A stretch of 64,000 nt of DNA from Streptomyces sp. Je 1-369 (GCF_026810505.1 NZ_CP101750.1:1393448-1457447), one strand, 5' to 3'; shown: positions 51,584 to 61,482, counted from the first letter of the stretch. The notes: generated from the letters alone by a model not told the origin. Numbers and translations are program-made.

Positions 51584-52384
51584 GTGGTCTTGATCATCGT
51601 CGTCGCCGTCCTGGCCCTGCTCGCGGGCCTGGCCGCCAACCGCTTCCTGCGGCCCCGCCTCATGAGCGAGGACGACGACGCCGGCATGGCCGTCAAGGAT
51701 CTGGTCGGCCCGCTGCTGACCTTGACCGTGCTGCTGCTCGCCTTCGTCCTCGTCACCGCCAACGGCTCCTACGGCAAGGCCGAGGTCGCCTCACGCGGCG
51801 AGGCACGGGCCGTCGACCAACTCGTGGAGTCCGCCGAGTACGCACCCGCCGAACAGCGCGCCAAGGTTCAGGCGGACGCCGTCTGCTACGCCCGCGCCGT
51901 ACGCGAGCGGGAGTGGCCCGCCATGGCCGACGGGAAGGGGTCGACGGCCCCCAGCGTGTGGTCGACCGATCTGCGCCGCGTCTTTCGCGAAGTCGAGGGC
52001 AAGCCGGTCTTCGGCATGCTGGCCTCCGCCGACCACAAGCGCTCCGACGAGCGCGAGGAACGCCTGACCCAGGCCACCGCGAGCATCCCCGGCGTCATCC
52101 TGTGGTTCCTGCTCGCCACCCTGGTCATCACCGTGGCGGCCCTGGGGATCTGTCTGCCCCGCCGCAACAATCGCGGGCAGATCATCACCCTGACCGTCAT
52201 CACCGCCCTCCTGACCTCCACCTTGTGCATCATCCGAGACGTCGACCGCCCCTTCGGCGGCATCATCGACATCAAGCCCACCGCCATCACCGAAGTGCAG
52301 CGCCAGGCCACCCGCGACTTCCTCACTCACCACACCGCCGCCGAACTGCCCTGCGACGACCAGGGCAGGCGCCACACCACCTGA
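51584..52384 (+). CDS. DUF4239 membrane protein
   Basis: 266 residues from GTG 51584. Two N-terminal spans (VLIIVVAVLALLAGLAANRFL and LVGPLLTLTVLLLAFVLVTA), a cytoplasmic or outer helical segment of about 100 residues, then two more spans (GVILWFLLATLVITVAALGICL and IITLTVITALLTSTLCII) followed by RPFGGIIDIKPTAI. This is the DUF4239 pattern. Function unknown. Preceded by 236 nt in which I see no gene. Confidence 0.8.
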   Translation: MVLIIVVAVLALLAGLAANRFLRPRLMSEDDDAGMAVKDLVGPLLTLTVLLLAFVLVTANGSYGKAEVASRGEARAVDQLVESAEYAPAEQRAKVQADAVCYARAVREREWPAMADGKGSTAPSVWSTDLRRVFREVEGKPVFGMLASADHKRSDEREERLTQATASIPGVILWFLLATLVITVAALGICLPRRNNRGQIITLTVITALLTSTLCIIRDVDRPFGGIIDIKPTAITEVQRQATRDFLTHHTAAELPCDDQGRRHTT

Positions 52385-52430
52385 ACCCGCAGACGAGGCC
52401 AACAGCCTCGCGCGCCCCACCGGCCGGGTG

Positions 52431-53333
52431 CTATCTCAGCCCGGCCCCCGCCCCCCGCAACGCCTCCGCCGCCGCCCTGATCGACGGGCGGCGGTCCGCG
52501 TCCGACCGCCACACCACGTACACGTGCCGCCGCACCCGGTGCCGCACCGGGACGGTCCGCACACCCATCGGCATCGGATCGCGGCCCAGCCGCGGGGCCA
52601 CGCACACGCCGAGGCCGGCGGCGACCAGGGCGAGCTGGGTGTGATGCTCCTCCGCGCGGTGCGCGATGCGCGGCTCGATGCCCTTGCCGCGCAGGGTGAA
52701 CATGAGCCACTCCTGGCAGAACTCACCCTCCGCCCAGGCGATCCACTCGTCGTCGGCGAACTCCTCCAGGTCGACTTCGGCGCGGTCGGCGAGTGGGTGG
52801 GCGGCGGGCATCGCCACATCGGCGGGGTCGTCGAGAAGGGGGGCCTTGACCAGGCCTTCCGGTATCGGCAGGGGTTTGTTGTACCAGTCCAGGACGACCG
52901 CCATGTCGAGGTCGCCGCGCACCACGGCCGCGACGGCCGGTGTCGGTTCCCTCTCCTGGCAGCGCACCCGCAGCCCGGGGTGGTCGACGCGGAGCGCGGA
53001 CAGCGTGGCGGGCATCAGGCCGCGCATGGCGGTGGGGAACGCGGCGATCCGCAGTTCACCCACCGCCTTGCCGCGCTGCTCCTCCAGGTCCGCCTGGGCG
53101 AGCTCGACCTGCGAGAGGATCCGCGCCGCGTGCTGGGCGAGCAGCCGTCCCGCGTCGGTCAGGCGCACGCCTCTGCCGTTCTTGGCGAGCAGTTGCTGGC
53201 CGACCTCGCGCTCCAGCTTCGTCATCTGCTGCGAGACGGCCGAGGTCGTCACGTGCAGACCGGCGGCCGCACCGCTGACGGATCCGTGCCGGGCGAGGGC
53301 GTCGAGCGTACGCAGGCGCTCCAGGTTCAACAT
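52431..53333 (-). CDS. LysR-family regulator, divergent from EamA transporter
   Basis: 300 residues, ATG 53333. wHTH at 1-60 (MLNLERLRTLDALARHGSVSGAAAGLHVTTSAVSQQMTKLE) and a PBP2 co-inducer domain (LRIAAFPTAMRGLMPATLSAL...). The start is 75 nt from the ATG of the transporter gene on the other strand, the classic arrangement in which the regulator controls the neighbour. Confidence 0.9.
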   Translation of the reverse strand: MLNLERLRTLDALARHGSVSGAAAGLHVTTSAVSQQMTKLEREVGQQLLAKNGRGVRLTDAGRLLAQHAARILSQVELAQADLEEQRGKAVGELRIAAFPTAMRGLMPATLSALRVDHPGLRVRCQEREPTPAVAAVVRGDLDMAVVLDWYNKPLPIPEGLVKAPLLDDPADVAMPAAHPLADRAEVDLEEFADDEWIAWAEGEFCQEWLMFTLRGKGIEPRIAHRAEEHHTQLALVAAGLGVCVAPRLGRDPMPMGVRTVPVRHRVRRHVYVVWRSDADRRPSIRAAAEALRGAGAGLR

Positions 53334-53408
53334 GTAAGCGATGCTACGCGGTACCGCGCACAAAATCTCGCTTGTGCTACGAGATCGTTCGGGCTCATCG
53401 TGAGACGC

Positions 53409-54414
53409 ATGACCACCGCCCCCGCAGTCGCGAACAGCAGCATCACCACCAACGCCTGCTCCGTCGCCGCCGACCACGTCAGCATCCGTCCTCGACTGGC
53501 GTATCCGTTTCGGCGTCCTGTCGCTGATCTGGGGCTTCAGCTTCCTGCTGATCAAGGTGGGCACGGAGGGGTACGCGCCGTTCCAGGTCACCCTGGGGCG
53601 GCTGGCGTTCGGGACCGTCGTCGTCGCAGCCGTGCTCGCGGTGAAGCGTGAGCGGCTGCCGCGCTCCCCGCGGATCTGGCTGCACCTGACGGTGTCGGCG
53701 CTGCTGCTCAACGCCCTGCCGTTCTCGCTCTTCGCGTACGCGGAACTGACGATCCCCTCGACGCTCGCCGGGATCTGCAACGCGACGTCGCCCCTGTGGG
53801 GCATGGCCCTGTCGCTCGTCGCGCTCTCCGAGGACCGTCCTTCGCGGCGCCGCGTCGCGGGTCTGGGCCTCGGCTTCCTCGGCGTGCTCACCGTGCTCGG
53901 CGCCTGGCAGGGCTTCAGCGGTCTCGACCTCGGCGGTACGGCGATGGCGCTGCTCGCCTCGCTCAGCTACCCGATCGGCTGGATCTACGTACGTCGCACA
54001 CTGGCCGGTTCCGGGCACTCCAATCTGTCGTTGTCGGGCGCCCAGTTGCTGGTCGCGACCGCCGAACTGGCCGTGGTGACGCCCTTGTTCACCACGTTCC
54101 CCTCGCACTTCCCCGTGGTGCCGCTGCTGGCGATCGTGGCGCTCGGCGCCCTCGGCACCGGGCTCGCCTTCCTGTTGCAGTACGCGCTGGTCGCCGAGGT
54201 GGGCCCGACCACCGCCCAGATGGTCACGTACTTCATTCCGGTCATCGCGACCGGCGCGGGCGTAGCGGTGCTCGGCGAGTCCCTGAGCTGGTCGACGCCG
54301 GTCGGCGCGGTGATCGTCCTGGCGGGCGCGGCGCTCACGCAGTCCAGGCCGCGTGCGGCGGCGCCCCGGGAAGCAGCGCCGGTGACGGCCGAGCCTCCGC
54401 CCCGTCAGTCGTAG
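53409..54414 (+). pseudogene. EamA/DMT-family exporter with apparent 5' frameshift
   Basis: An ATG at 53409 opens a frame reading MTTAPAVANSSITTN...DHVSIR. At about 53487-53491 (CGTCCTCGAC) the frame must shift by one for translation to continue as LDWRIRFGVLSLIWGFSFLLIKVGTEGYAP, the first membrane span of an EamA transporter. From there the frame is open to 54414 with about ten spans and the two EamA repeats. The shifted frame has no start codon upstream, only TGA at 53410; the first one is GTG 53557, which would remove the first span. One extra C explains everything: a real frameshift mutation or a sequencing error. Intact, it would export a small metabolite under LysR control. Confidence 0.75.
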
Positions 54415-55736
54415 CGCCGCGCCGGAGCGGGCCCGGTCGCGGAGGCGACGGCGTCCGCCACCGCCGCGATCTCCTCGTCCTCCAGCGCCGCCACGGTGAT
54501 CCGCACCGCGGGCGGCGTGTTCAGCCGGAACCTCGCCCCCGGCGCCACCGCCCACCCCGCGTGCAGCAGCCGCGCGACCGCCCCCGTCTCGTCCGGGACC
54601 GGCACCCACGCGTTCATGCCACTGCGTCCGTACGCGGTGACGCCCCGCTCGGCGAGCGCCGCGATCAGTGCCTCGCGCCGCCGCCCGTAGGACGCCGACA
54701 CCACGCGGGGGTCGACGGCGCCCTCGGTCCAGAGCCGCGCGACGGCGCGTTGCAGCAGCCGGCTCACCCAGCCGGGCCCGAGCCGCTGCCGCCCGCGCAG
54801 CCGGTCGACGGTGACGGGGTCACCGGTCAGCACGGCGAGTCGCAGGTCAGGGCCGTACGCCTTGGCGGTCGAGCGGGTGAGGGCCCAGTTCCGGGTCGAT
54901 CCCGCCAATGGGTGCAGCGGCAGGTCGACGATGCCGTGGCCGTGGTCGTCCTCGATGAGCAGCACGTCCTCGTGCGAGGCGAACACCTGCCGCAGGGCAC
55001 GCGCGCGTGGAGCGGTGACGGCGGCACCCGTGGGGTTCTGTGCGCGGTCCGTGACGACGGCCGCGCGTGCTCCGGAGGCCAGTGCCCGCTCCATGTCGGC
55101 GGGCAGCGGGCCCTCGTCGTCCACGCCCACCGGGATCGCACGCAGCCCGAGTGCGGAGACGAGGTCGAGCAGGCTTCCCCAGCCGGGGTCCTCCAGGGCG
55201 ACCCCGTCGCCGGGCTTGAGGTGGACGGCAAGGACCCGTTCGATGGCGTCGAGCGATCCGGAGGTGACGGCGAGCGGGCCGTGCGGGACACCGTCGGCCG
55301 TGAACGCCGCGCGTGCGCACCGTTCGAGCTCCGGGTCCACCGCGCTCTCTCCGTAGAGGACGGGTTGTGCGTCGCTATGCGCGGCGGCCGCCATGAAGGC
55401 TCCGGAGAGGGCTGGCAGCAGCTTCGGGTCCGGATTGCCCATGGAGACGTCGCGCACGCCGGGCGGTGCGTCCACCCGGATGAGTTCACGCGTCGTGGTG
55501 GCGGGCTTGGGGCGCACACGGCTGCCGCGACGTCCCGCCGTCTCGATGACGCCTCGTTCGCGCAGCGTGCGGTAGGCGGCCGCCACGGTATTGGGATTCA
55601 CCCCGAGGCGTGTCGCCAACTCGCGCATGGGGGGCAGCAGTTGCCCCGGTTCGAGGTCGCCGTCGCCGACGGACCGCTCCACGCTGGCCGCAATCTCGGC
55701 TGCGCGCCGCCCACTGATCGGATACTCTCCTAGCAC
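54405..55736 (-). CDS. MocR-type GntR/aminotransferase regulator
   Basis: 443 residues from GTG 55736. GntR wHTH at 1-75 (LPPMRELATRLGVNPNTVAAAYRTLRERGVIETAGRRGSRV) fused to a fold-type I aminotransferase domain with NPDPKLLPAL, DRAQNPTGAAVTAPRARALRQ, the EDDHGHGI Asp and the PLP Lys in RSTAKAYGPDLRLAV. MocR proteins use PLP to sense amino compounds or vitamin B6. Divergent from a pyridoxamine-oxidase-fold gene across a TGCACTAGTGCA palindrome, suggesting B6-linked control of that gene. Overlaps the EamA end by 10 nt. Confidence 0.92.
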   Translation of the reverse strand: MLGEYPISGRRAAEIAASVERSVGDGDLEPGQLLPPMRELATRLGVNPNTVAAAYRTLRERGVIETAGRRGSRVRPKPATTTRELIRVDAPPGVRDVSMGNPDPKLLPALSGAFMAAAAHSDAQPVLYGESAVDPELERCARAAFTADGVPHGPLAVTSGSLDAIERVLAVHLKPGDGVALEDPGWGSLLDLVSALGLRAIPVGVDDEGPLPADMERALASGARAAVVTDRAQNPTGAAVTAPRARALRQVFASHEDVLLIEDDHGHGIVDLPLHPLAGSTRNWALTRSTAKAYGPDLRLAVLTGDPVTVDRLRGRQRLGPGWVSRLLQRAVARLWTEGAVDPRVVSASYGRRREALIAALAERGVTAYGRSGMNAWVPVPDETGAVARLLHAGWAVAPGARFRLNTPPAVRITVAALEDEEIAAVADAVASATGPAPARRYD

Positions 55737-55747
55737 AAAGCAAAGTA

Positions 55748-55759
55748 TGCACTAGTGCA
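55748..55759. promoter_or_regulatory. MocR operator
   Basis: Palindrome TGCACTAGTGCA between the MocR start and the PPOX gene; a related GTGCTAG half lies over the MocR start codon itself, consistent with autoregulation. Confidence 0.55.
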
Positions 55760-55848
55760 ATAGCGCTCGCAAGTCGATGAGCCGGGCAGCGCCGCCCGGA
55801 ACGCATCACCTGCGGGCAGATCAGTACAGGTTCAGCACAGGGAGAGTC

Positions 55849-56556
55849 ATGCAGACGACGCCGGGCACCACCGACACCACTCCGCCGGACAGCGCCGCCT
55901 ACGCACCGACGGACCGCACGATCCCCACGCGCTCCGCGGATCGCGCCGCGTACGACCGGGAGACGGTGCACGCGATACTCGACGAGGCCTACGTCTGCCA
56001 TCTCGGGTTCGTGCGCGACGGCGCCCCCGTCGTGCTCCCGACGCTCTACGGACGGGTGGGCGAGCGCCTGTACGTGCACGGTTCGACCGGTTCCCGGCCG
56101 CTGCGCATGGCGCGTGCCACGTCCGAGGAGCGGGACCCGGGTCTGGCGGTGTGCCTGACCGTGACGCACGTCGACGGCCTGGTCCTGGCCCGGTCGGCCT
56201 TCCACCACTCCCTCAACTACCGCTCCGTGGTGATCCACGGCACCGCCCACCAGGTCACGGACCCCGAGGAGAAGCGGCTCGCGCTGGACGCGCTGGTCGA
56301 CCACGTGGTGCCGGGCCGCTCGGCCGACTCCCGCCCCGCCAACACCAAGGAGCTCGCGGCGACCGCCGTGCTCAGCCTCGACCTGAACGAAGTATCGGCT
56401 AAGGCACGCACCGGCGGCCCGAACGACGACCCGGAGGACCTGCGACTCCCCCACTGGGCAGGCGTCGTCCCGCTCCGCAAGGGCCACGGCGCCCTCATCC
56501 CGTCGGATGACCTGGCACCCGACATCAAGGTGCCGGACTACTTGGTCGAACTGTGA
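55849..56556 (+). CDS. Pyridoxamine 5'-phosphate oxidase-family protein
   Basis: 235 residues, ATG 55849 with GGGAGAG 3 nt upstream. Split-barrel flavoprotein of the PPOX_2/nitroimidazole-resistance type: [77 protein letters not shown], and [12 protein letters not shown] binding is expected at HGSTGSR and the HxSxNYRS loop. Probably regulated by the divergent MocR protein. Ends 19 nt inside the convergent EamA gene. Confidence 0.88.
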   Translation: MQTTPGTTDTTPPDSAAYAPTDRTIPTRSADRAAYDRETVHAILDEAYVCHLGFVRDGAPVVLPTLYGRVGERLYVHGSTGSRPLRMARATSEERDPGLAVCLTVTHVDGLVLARSAFHHSLNYRSVVIHGTAHQVTDPEEKRLALDALVDHVVPGRSADSRPANTKELAATAVLSLDLNEVSAKARTGGPNDDPEDLRLPHWAGVVPLRKGHGALIPSDDLAPDIKVPDYLVEL

Positions 56557-57641
56557 CGCCGCTCCACCCTTGAGCCGCGGCCGGGCGAGGACCTCCGCTC
56601 TTCCGCCGCACTCCGCCGCTGCGCCACCGCGCCCCGCGTCTCCGCGACCGCGAGGCCCGTGACCGCCACCAGCATCAGGGCCGTACCCGCCACGGTCGCC
56701 GCCGTCAGGTCCTCACCGAGCAGCCCGACGGCGATGACCGCGGCGCCCACCGGCTCCAGGAGCATGATCACGGAAACGGTGGCGGACCGTACGACGGCGG
56801 CCCCGGCAAAGTACAGGGCGTACGCGACCGCCGTCGGCACGGCGGCGATGTACAGCACATACGCCGCCACGCGCGCGGCGTCGGCGGTGTGCGGGACGAG
56901 GCCCTCGGCCGCGGCGAGCGGCAGCAGGCAGAGCGAGACGACGGCGAACGCCCAGACGGTGGTGTCGGACGAGTCCACCGTGCCGCCCCTCCCCCACCAG
57001 CGCGTGATCAGCGTCATGGTGGCGTACGCGGCCGCCGAGACGAGTCCCCAGACCACACCGGCCGGCCGCACGGTCGCGCCCCCGCCGCCGTCATCCCCGA
57101 GGACGAGAACGACGAGGCCCGTAAGGGCGCCCAACACGGCGATCACGCCGCCGCGCCGGAGCCGCTCCCCCAGGGCGAGCCGTGCGCCGAGTGCGATGAG
57201 GACGGGGCCCGAGCCCATGGTGACGACGGTGCCGACCGCGAGGCCGGTCGCCTCGACCGAGGCGAAGTAGGCGGTCTGGAAGACGGCGAGGGCCACGCCG
57301 GTCGCGAGGATCCGGCGCACCCTGCGGCGTACCGGTTCGGCGGCCGCGACACGCGCCGTCGAGGTGCGCGCGATCGCAGCGCGCGGCCGCATCAGGCGCG
57401 CGGCGAGCAGCAGCACGAATCCGCCCGCGCACCGCCAGAAGGAGAGGCTGACGGGCCCCATGTCGCTTTCCCGGAAGACCAGCGCGGCGGCGGCGCCCGC
57501 AGTCCCCCAGGCGATTCCGGCGACGATCAGACAGCAGAGTCCGCGCCCGACGCCGAGGCCGGCGGCACGCGGTCCGGCGTCACCGGATGCGACGGGGTTC
57601 GGAAGAATGGGCACGTCGGACGTGCGCAAGAAGTTCGACAC
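56538..57641 (-). CDS. EamA/DMT-family transporter
   Basis: 367 residues from GTG 57641, with GGAGA upstream. Ten-span DMT exporter with two EamA repeats: [50 protein letters not shown], then [40 protein letters not shown], and [37 protein letters not shown]. Exports a small metabolite or amino acid derivative. The Arg-rich tail is cytoplasmic. Confidence 0.88.
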   Translation of the reverse strand: MSNFLRTSDVPILPNPVASGDAGPRAAGLGVGRGLCCLIVAGIAWGTAGAAAALVFRESDMGPVSLSFWRCAGGFVLLLAARLMRPRAAIARTSTARVAAAEPVRRRVRRILATGVALAVFQTAYFASVEATGLAVGTVVTMGSGPVLIALGARLALGERLRRGGVIAVLGALTGLVVLVLGDDGGGGATVRPAGVVWGLVSAAAYATMTLITRWWGRGGTVDSSDTTVWAFAVVSLCLLPLAAAEGLVPHTADAARVAAYVLYIAAVPTAVAYALYFAGAAVVRSATVSVIMLLEPVGAAVIAVGLLGEDLTAATVAGTALMLVAVTGLAVAETRGAVAQRRSAAEERRSSPGRGSRVERRHSSTK

Positions 57642-57792
57642 GTGTTTTCTCCGCAGCAGAGAGGGATGACTGGCTCCGTCTGCGGGCAGCACCGTTGCGC
57701 CCGGCCACCGGCTCGGGCGTGATCCGTGAGCGTCCCGCGTCTAAGCGGCGGGAGGCGGAAGTACGAGTGCGCGTGCGTGCATGACCGGCACC

Positions 57793-58794
57793 CTAGGACC
57801 GGCTTCCGCTGCGCGACAACTCCGTTTCGGGTGCTGGGACGGCGCCCTGCACGACGGGCTCGGTCGGCGCCGAAGACTGGGCGATGAACGCGCCCACCAG
57901 CACGACCGCGCCCCCGACGACCTGCGGCGCCGAGAGGTGCTCGCCCAGGACGACCCAGGCCAGCGCCGTCGCGATGACGGCTTCGAGGCAGGCCACGACA
58001 CCGGCCACCTGGGGCGACAGCCTGCGCACGGACAGCACCCCGGTGACGTAGGCGACGACCGTCGCGATGAGGACGATCCAGGTGAGGAGGGCCCAGGCAG
58101 GCATCGCGGCGCCGTCGAGGTCCGCGTCACCGGCGAGCACCGACCAGTCCATGCCCCAGGGCCGTGCGACGGCGGTGAGTACGACGGTGCCGACGAGCAG
58201 TCCGTACGCGATGACGCCGAGCGGGTCCGGGGCGTCGTCGCCCGCGTCGCTGCCCTGGTCGGACAGGACGAAGTAGCCGACCTGGCAGCAGGCGGCGCCG
58301 AGCGCGAGCAGGAGTCCGACGGCGTCGAAGCTCAGCCCCGCCCACACCTCGACGACGCAGGCGAGGCCGCCGACGGCGAGGATCACGCCGAGTGCGGCCG
58401 CCCGCGTCACCGGCCGCCGCTGCACGAAGCGGACCCAGCCGAGGACGAGCGCGGGCGCGAGGTACTCGATCAGCAGGGCGACGCCGACGGGGATACGGGA
58501 GAGCGCCGCGAAGTAGCAGGCCTGGACGCCCGCGACGGCGAGGAGGCCGAAGCCGGCGAGCAGCGCGGGCCTGCTCCGCAACAGTCCGCGGTGGCGCCAC
58601 GCGACGGGCAGCATCACCAGGGCGGCGCCCGCCACCCGCAGCCACACCACGTGCAGGGGGTCCAGACCCGCCTCGATCAGCGGTTTCGCCGCGACACCTG
58701 AGCCGCCGAAGGCGACCGCCGAGAGTAGGGCGAGCCCCAGACCGACGCCCCTGCCGGGCTTCACCTGTATCCCCTCAGACGCTTGCACCGGCAC
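57793..58794 (-). CDS. EamA/DMT-family transporter
   Basis: 333 residues from GTG 58794. Two EamA repeats: GLALLSAVAFGGSGVAAKPLIEAGLDPLHVVWLRVAGAALVML, ALSRIPVGVALLIEYLAPALVLGWVRFVQRRPVTRAAALGV, and ATVVAYVTGVLSVRRLSPQVAGVVACLEAVIATALAWVVLGEHLSAPQVVGGAVVL. It follows the previous EamA gene on the same strand, 151 nt upstream of it. Sequence is not close to that neighbour, so this is not a simple tandem duplication. Confidence 0.88.
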   Translation of the reverse strand: MPVQASEGIQVKPGRGVGLGLALLSAVAFGGSGVAAKPLIEAGLDPLHVVWLRVAGAALVMLPVAWRHRGLLRSRPALLAGFGLLAVAGVQACYFAALSRIPVGVALLIEYLAPALVLGWVRFVQRRPVTRAAALGVILAVGGLACVVEVWAGLSFDAVGLLLALGAACCQVGYFVLSDQGSDAGDDAPDPLGVIAYGLLVGTVVLTAVARPWGMDWSVLAGDADLDGAAMPAWALLTWIVLIATVVAYVTGVLSVRRLSPQVAGVVACLEAVIATALAWVVLGEHLSAPQVVGGAVVLVGAFIAQSSAPTEPVVQGAVPAPETELSRSGSRS

Positions 58795-58876
58795 ATCATG
58801 GCAGGTGACGTCATGAGCGTCACGCCGCTAGACCCCTGTCTCAATCGGCGGACACCACGGTGCGCCCCGCCCTGTG

Positions 58877-59485
58877 CTACCCCTGACCTCCGGCGAACCC
58901 GTGGCCGTGACCGCCCTCGGCGGCGTACTGCCTGCACCCCGCCTCTATGCGGGACAGCAGCACCGGAACGTCCACGCGCGCTCGCGCGAGGACCTCGACC
59001 GCCCGGCACTCCGGGTCGGTGACGAGCCCGGCGAGCAGGTCCATGCCGAGGGCACGCGGTTCGCCGCGCCGTTCGGCGCGTTCCAGGGCCACGTCCATCG
59101 CGGTGGTGGCGGACGGGGACCATCCGGTCTCCCGTACGGGCGTCACGACCGGGACGGCACCGGAGTCCTCGACGGTGCCCTGCCACTGGAGGCCGTAGCC
59201 GATGCTGCGCTGCACGAGATAGCCGAGGACCCGTACGGCCTGGGCACCGCTTTCGAAGACGGCGCGCACCTCGGGGTCGGTCTCCAGGAGGGAGTGCAGC
59301 AGATGTGCGGTGTCGATCTGCCGGTCGCCGTCACGGAGGGCGCGTCGACGCGCCCCGGACACCACTGACGCCAGCTCCGCGGTGAGTCCGGAGTCGGGTT
59401 CTTCTCGGGTCGGGCCGGGCTCGGCGCCCGACGGGGTACGGCTATGCACATCTCCCACCACATCAACCCCCAGGGGCATATGCAT
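58877..59485 (-). CDS. Clp amino-terminal domain protein
   Basis: 202 residues, ATG 59485. Two Clp-N repeats: ELASVVSGARRRALRDGDRQIDTAHLLHSLLETDPEVRAVFES and ALERAERRGEPRALGMDLLAGLVTDPECRAVEVLARARVDVPVLLSRIEAG. There is no AAA+ domain, so it is a stand-alone adaptor-like module of the kind common in Streptomyces, which may bind peptides or compete with ClpC. The 200 nt upstream to 59686 hold no convincing gene. Confidence 0.82.
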   Translation of the reverse strand: MHMPLGVDVVGDVHSRTPSGAEPGPTREEPDSGLTAELASVVSGARRRALRDGDRQIDTAHLLHSLLETDPEVRAVFESGAQAVRVLGYLVQRSIGYGLQWQGTVEDSGAVPVVTPVRETGWSPSATTAMDVALERAERRGEPRALGMDLLAGLVTDPECRAVEVLARARVDVPVLLSRIEAGCRQYAAEGGHGHGFAGGQG

Positions 59486-59686
59486 CGGCGGCGGGAAGCA
59501 TCTTCACGTCCGACACAGGGTGGGCAAGCGGGCGTTGGTTGTCCTCCTTACGGATGAGATCCAACGATCCGCGCGGACGCTCGCGCGCCGCCTTGCCCAC
59601 CACCCCGTGCGCGCCGGGCGCCCGCATCCGGCGCGCAACCATCACACCGGCCCGCTCGTCCCACAAGCATGGAGAGCAGGTGCTGG

Positions 59687-59857
59687 ATGGTCGCCCTGCC
59701 TGCGGTCGACGGCAGGCAGTACTTCTACCGGGTGTACGCACCCGACGACGCGCTGCCCGCCGACCTCTTCTGGGACGCCTGGCACTGCCACGACGAGAGC
59801 CCGCTCCCGAGGGCGTCGGACCTGTTCGACGCGGCGGTCATACGGCGGGTCGGCTAG
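59687..59857 (+). CDS. Small conserved-looking hypothetical protein
   Basis: 56 residues from ATG 59687 (ATG 59669 in frame is an alternative). Sequence with a folded look: MVALPAVDGRQYFYRVY, DLFWDAWHCHDES, LFDAAVIRRVG. Aromatic-rich and acidic, with genome-typical codon use. No family known to me. Isolated, convergent with the methyltransferase gene. Confidence 0.6.
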   Translation: MVALPAVDGRQYFYRVYAPDDALPADLFWDAWHCHDESPLPRASDLFDAAVIRRVG

Positions 59858-59905
59858 GGCCTGTGGCGAAAGTCCCGCCTGCCCCGCGACGCCCGGCACG
59901 CGCCG

Positions 59906-60724
59906 TCAGTCCCGGAACCCGCCCGCTCCGCGCCCCGGCCACGTCCCGATGACCACCGTCGCGTACCTCTCCTCGTCGCTCACCACCCGCGCCGCCAGAC
60001 CGGCCCGTTCGACGGCGTCGACCGCCGCGGACACCTGCCCCTCGCTCGTCTCGAAGAGGAGGTGACCGCCGGGCGCCAGCCACGCGGGCGCCCCCTTGGT
60101 CACCCGGCGCAGCACGTCGAGTCCGTCCGCGCCGCCGTCGAGCGCCACGCGCGCCTCGTGGACGCGGGCCTCGGCGGGCAGCAGACCCACCTCTCCGGAG
60201 GGGACGTACGGGACGTTCGCAAGGAGGATGTCGACGCGCCCCCGGAGAGCGTCGGGCAGCGGGTCGTAGAGGTCTCCTTCGTAGACCTCGCCTCCGGCCT
60301 CGACGACGTTGCGGCGGGCGCAGCGGACCGCCGCGGGGTCGATGTCGGCCGCGTACAACTCGACTTGTTCGAGGCCCGCGGCGAGCGCGGCCCCGAGGGC
60401 CCCCGATCCGCAGCACAGGTCGACGACGACGGCCGCGCGTCCGGCGAGTTCGGCGGCCAGGCCGACGAGGAACTCGGTGCGGCGGCGCGGTACGAACACC
60501 CTTGGGTCCACGGCTATCCGCAGCCCTCGGAACTCCGCCCATCCCAGGACGTGTTCGAGCGGCAGGCCGGCCGCGCGGCGCTCGACCATGGCGGCCACTT
60601 CGGAGGGGGTGTGCGCGGTGGAGAGGATCAACTCCGCCTCGTCCTCGGCGAAGACACAGCCGGCGGCACGCAGCGTGCTGATGACGGAGGAACGATGTGA
60701 CGTGGAGAAAGTCGAGACCGACAT
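59906..60724 (-). CDS. Putative protein N5-glutamine methyltransferase (PrmC/HemK-like)
   Basis: 272 residues, ATG 60724. N-terminal helical bundle (LRAAGCVFAEDEAELILSTA), GLPLEHVLGWAEFRGLRIAVDPRVFVPRRRTEFLV as in PrmC, then the SAM site VVVDLCCGSGALGAALAAG and the catalytic-loop motif LANVPYVPSGEVGLLP. PrmC has NPPY; the NVPY/NAPY form marks the actinobacterial group whose target protein is unknown. Probably methylates a glutamine amide of a protein other than the release factors. Confidence 0.87.
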   Translation of the reverse strand: MSVSTFSTSHRSSVISTLRAAGCVFAEDEAELILSTAHTPSEVAAMVERRAAGLPLEHVLGWAEFRGLRIAVDPRVFVPRRRTEFLVGLAAELAGRAAVVVDLCCGSGALGAALAAGLEQVELYAADIDPAAVRCARRNVVEAGGEVYEGDLYDPLPDALRGRVDILLANVPYVPSGEVGLLPAEARVHEARVALDGGADGLDVLRRVTKGAPAWLAPGGHLLFETSEGQVSAAVDAVERAGLAARVVSDEERYATVVIGTWPGRGAGGFRD

Positions 60725-61053
60725 GTGAGGAATACCTTTCGGGAACCTGATGGGGCTCCCTCGGGTCACCTGCGCCGGTACGCCGGGTGAACTACGCGGT
60801 CGCGAGAGGGGAGCACCCGACCTGCTACTGCGGTAATGGGTCTCACCTCCAAAGCGCGCCGCCTGTGTCCGTCACAGGGCAGAGGGAACAGTACCTCACC
60901 CCTGACCGGGCAGAACATACGAGGCCACGCCCCCGGTTCCACCGCTCACCAAACCTGACGGTTCATCAGTATTGAATGTTCGGGGGCCTGCGGCTACGTT
61001 CCGCGACACCGTAGCTGCGGCCGTCGCAGCGCCCGACGGGAAGGGGTGGCCGC
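60725..61053. other. Intergenic region between divergent methyltransferase and SRPBCC genes
   Basis: 329 nt. A small hairpin CCTGTG/CACAGG at 60862-60878 and a GC-poor patch at 60890-60985 that probably carries promoters for one or both genes. A 62-codon open frame at 60787 has no protein-like pattern. I do not recognise a riboswitch class. Confidence 0.4.
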
Positions 61054-61482
61054 ATGGCCGAAGTCAGCGCGGAGGCAAGGATCGAGGCGCCCGCCGAGAA
61101 GATCTGGGACCGGCTCACCGACTTCTCCTCCTACGGCGAGTGGAACTCCACGCACACGAGCTTCCCCCAGGGCGGGCCCACGACGCTGGAAGTGGGCGGC
61201 ACCTTCGTGGAGAACATGAAGCTGATGGGCTTCCCCGCCGAGGTCAACTGGACCATCGGCGAACTGGAGACCGCCCGCACCCTCGCCATCGCGGGCAAGG
61301 GCCCCATGGGCGTCAACGTCGGTACCCGCTACTCCCTCTCACCCGAGGGGACGGCGACGGTGGTCCGCATCGAAGGCGAGTTCACGGGGGCCGCGGTCTC
61401 CCTGATGGCGGGCAAGCTGCGGGACTCGGCGACGGCCGCGCTCAACGAATCGCTGCGCAAACTGGACGGCTTGGTGACCTGA
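61054..61482 (+). CDS. SRPBCC-family protein (polyketide cyclase/CoxG-like)
   Basis: 142 residues, ATG 61054. START/Bet v1-like fold: ARIEAPAEKIWDRLTDFSSYGEWNSTHTSFPQGGP, VGGTFVENMKLMGFPAEVNWTIGELETARTLAI, and the closing helix GKLRDSATAALNESLRKLDGLV. The hydrophobic cavity binds a lipid or aromatic ligand. Role unknown. Followed by a (GACC)n run at about 61486-61505 and a bidirectional hairpin. Confidence 0.87.
   Translation: MAEVSAEARIEAPAEKIWDRLTDFSSYGEWNSTHTSFPQGGPTTLEVGGTFVENMKLMGFPAEVNWTIGELETARTLAIAGKGPMGVNVGTRYSLSPEGTATVVRIEGEFTGAAVSLMAGKLRDSATAALNESLRKLDGLVT

Noticed and set aside
60787..60975. 62-codon plus-strand ORF in the intergenic gap
   Set aside because: Third codon positions are not GC-biased and the composition (Cys, His, Arg, Pro mix) looks random.
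60725..61053. Possible riboswitch or small RNA in the methyltransferase leader
   Set aside because: Only a 6-bp hairpin is visible and no known riboswitch consensus could be matched by eye.
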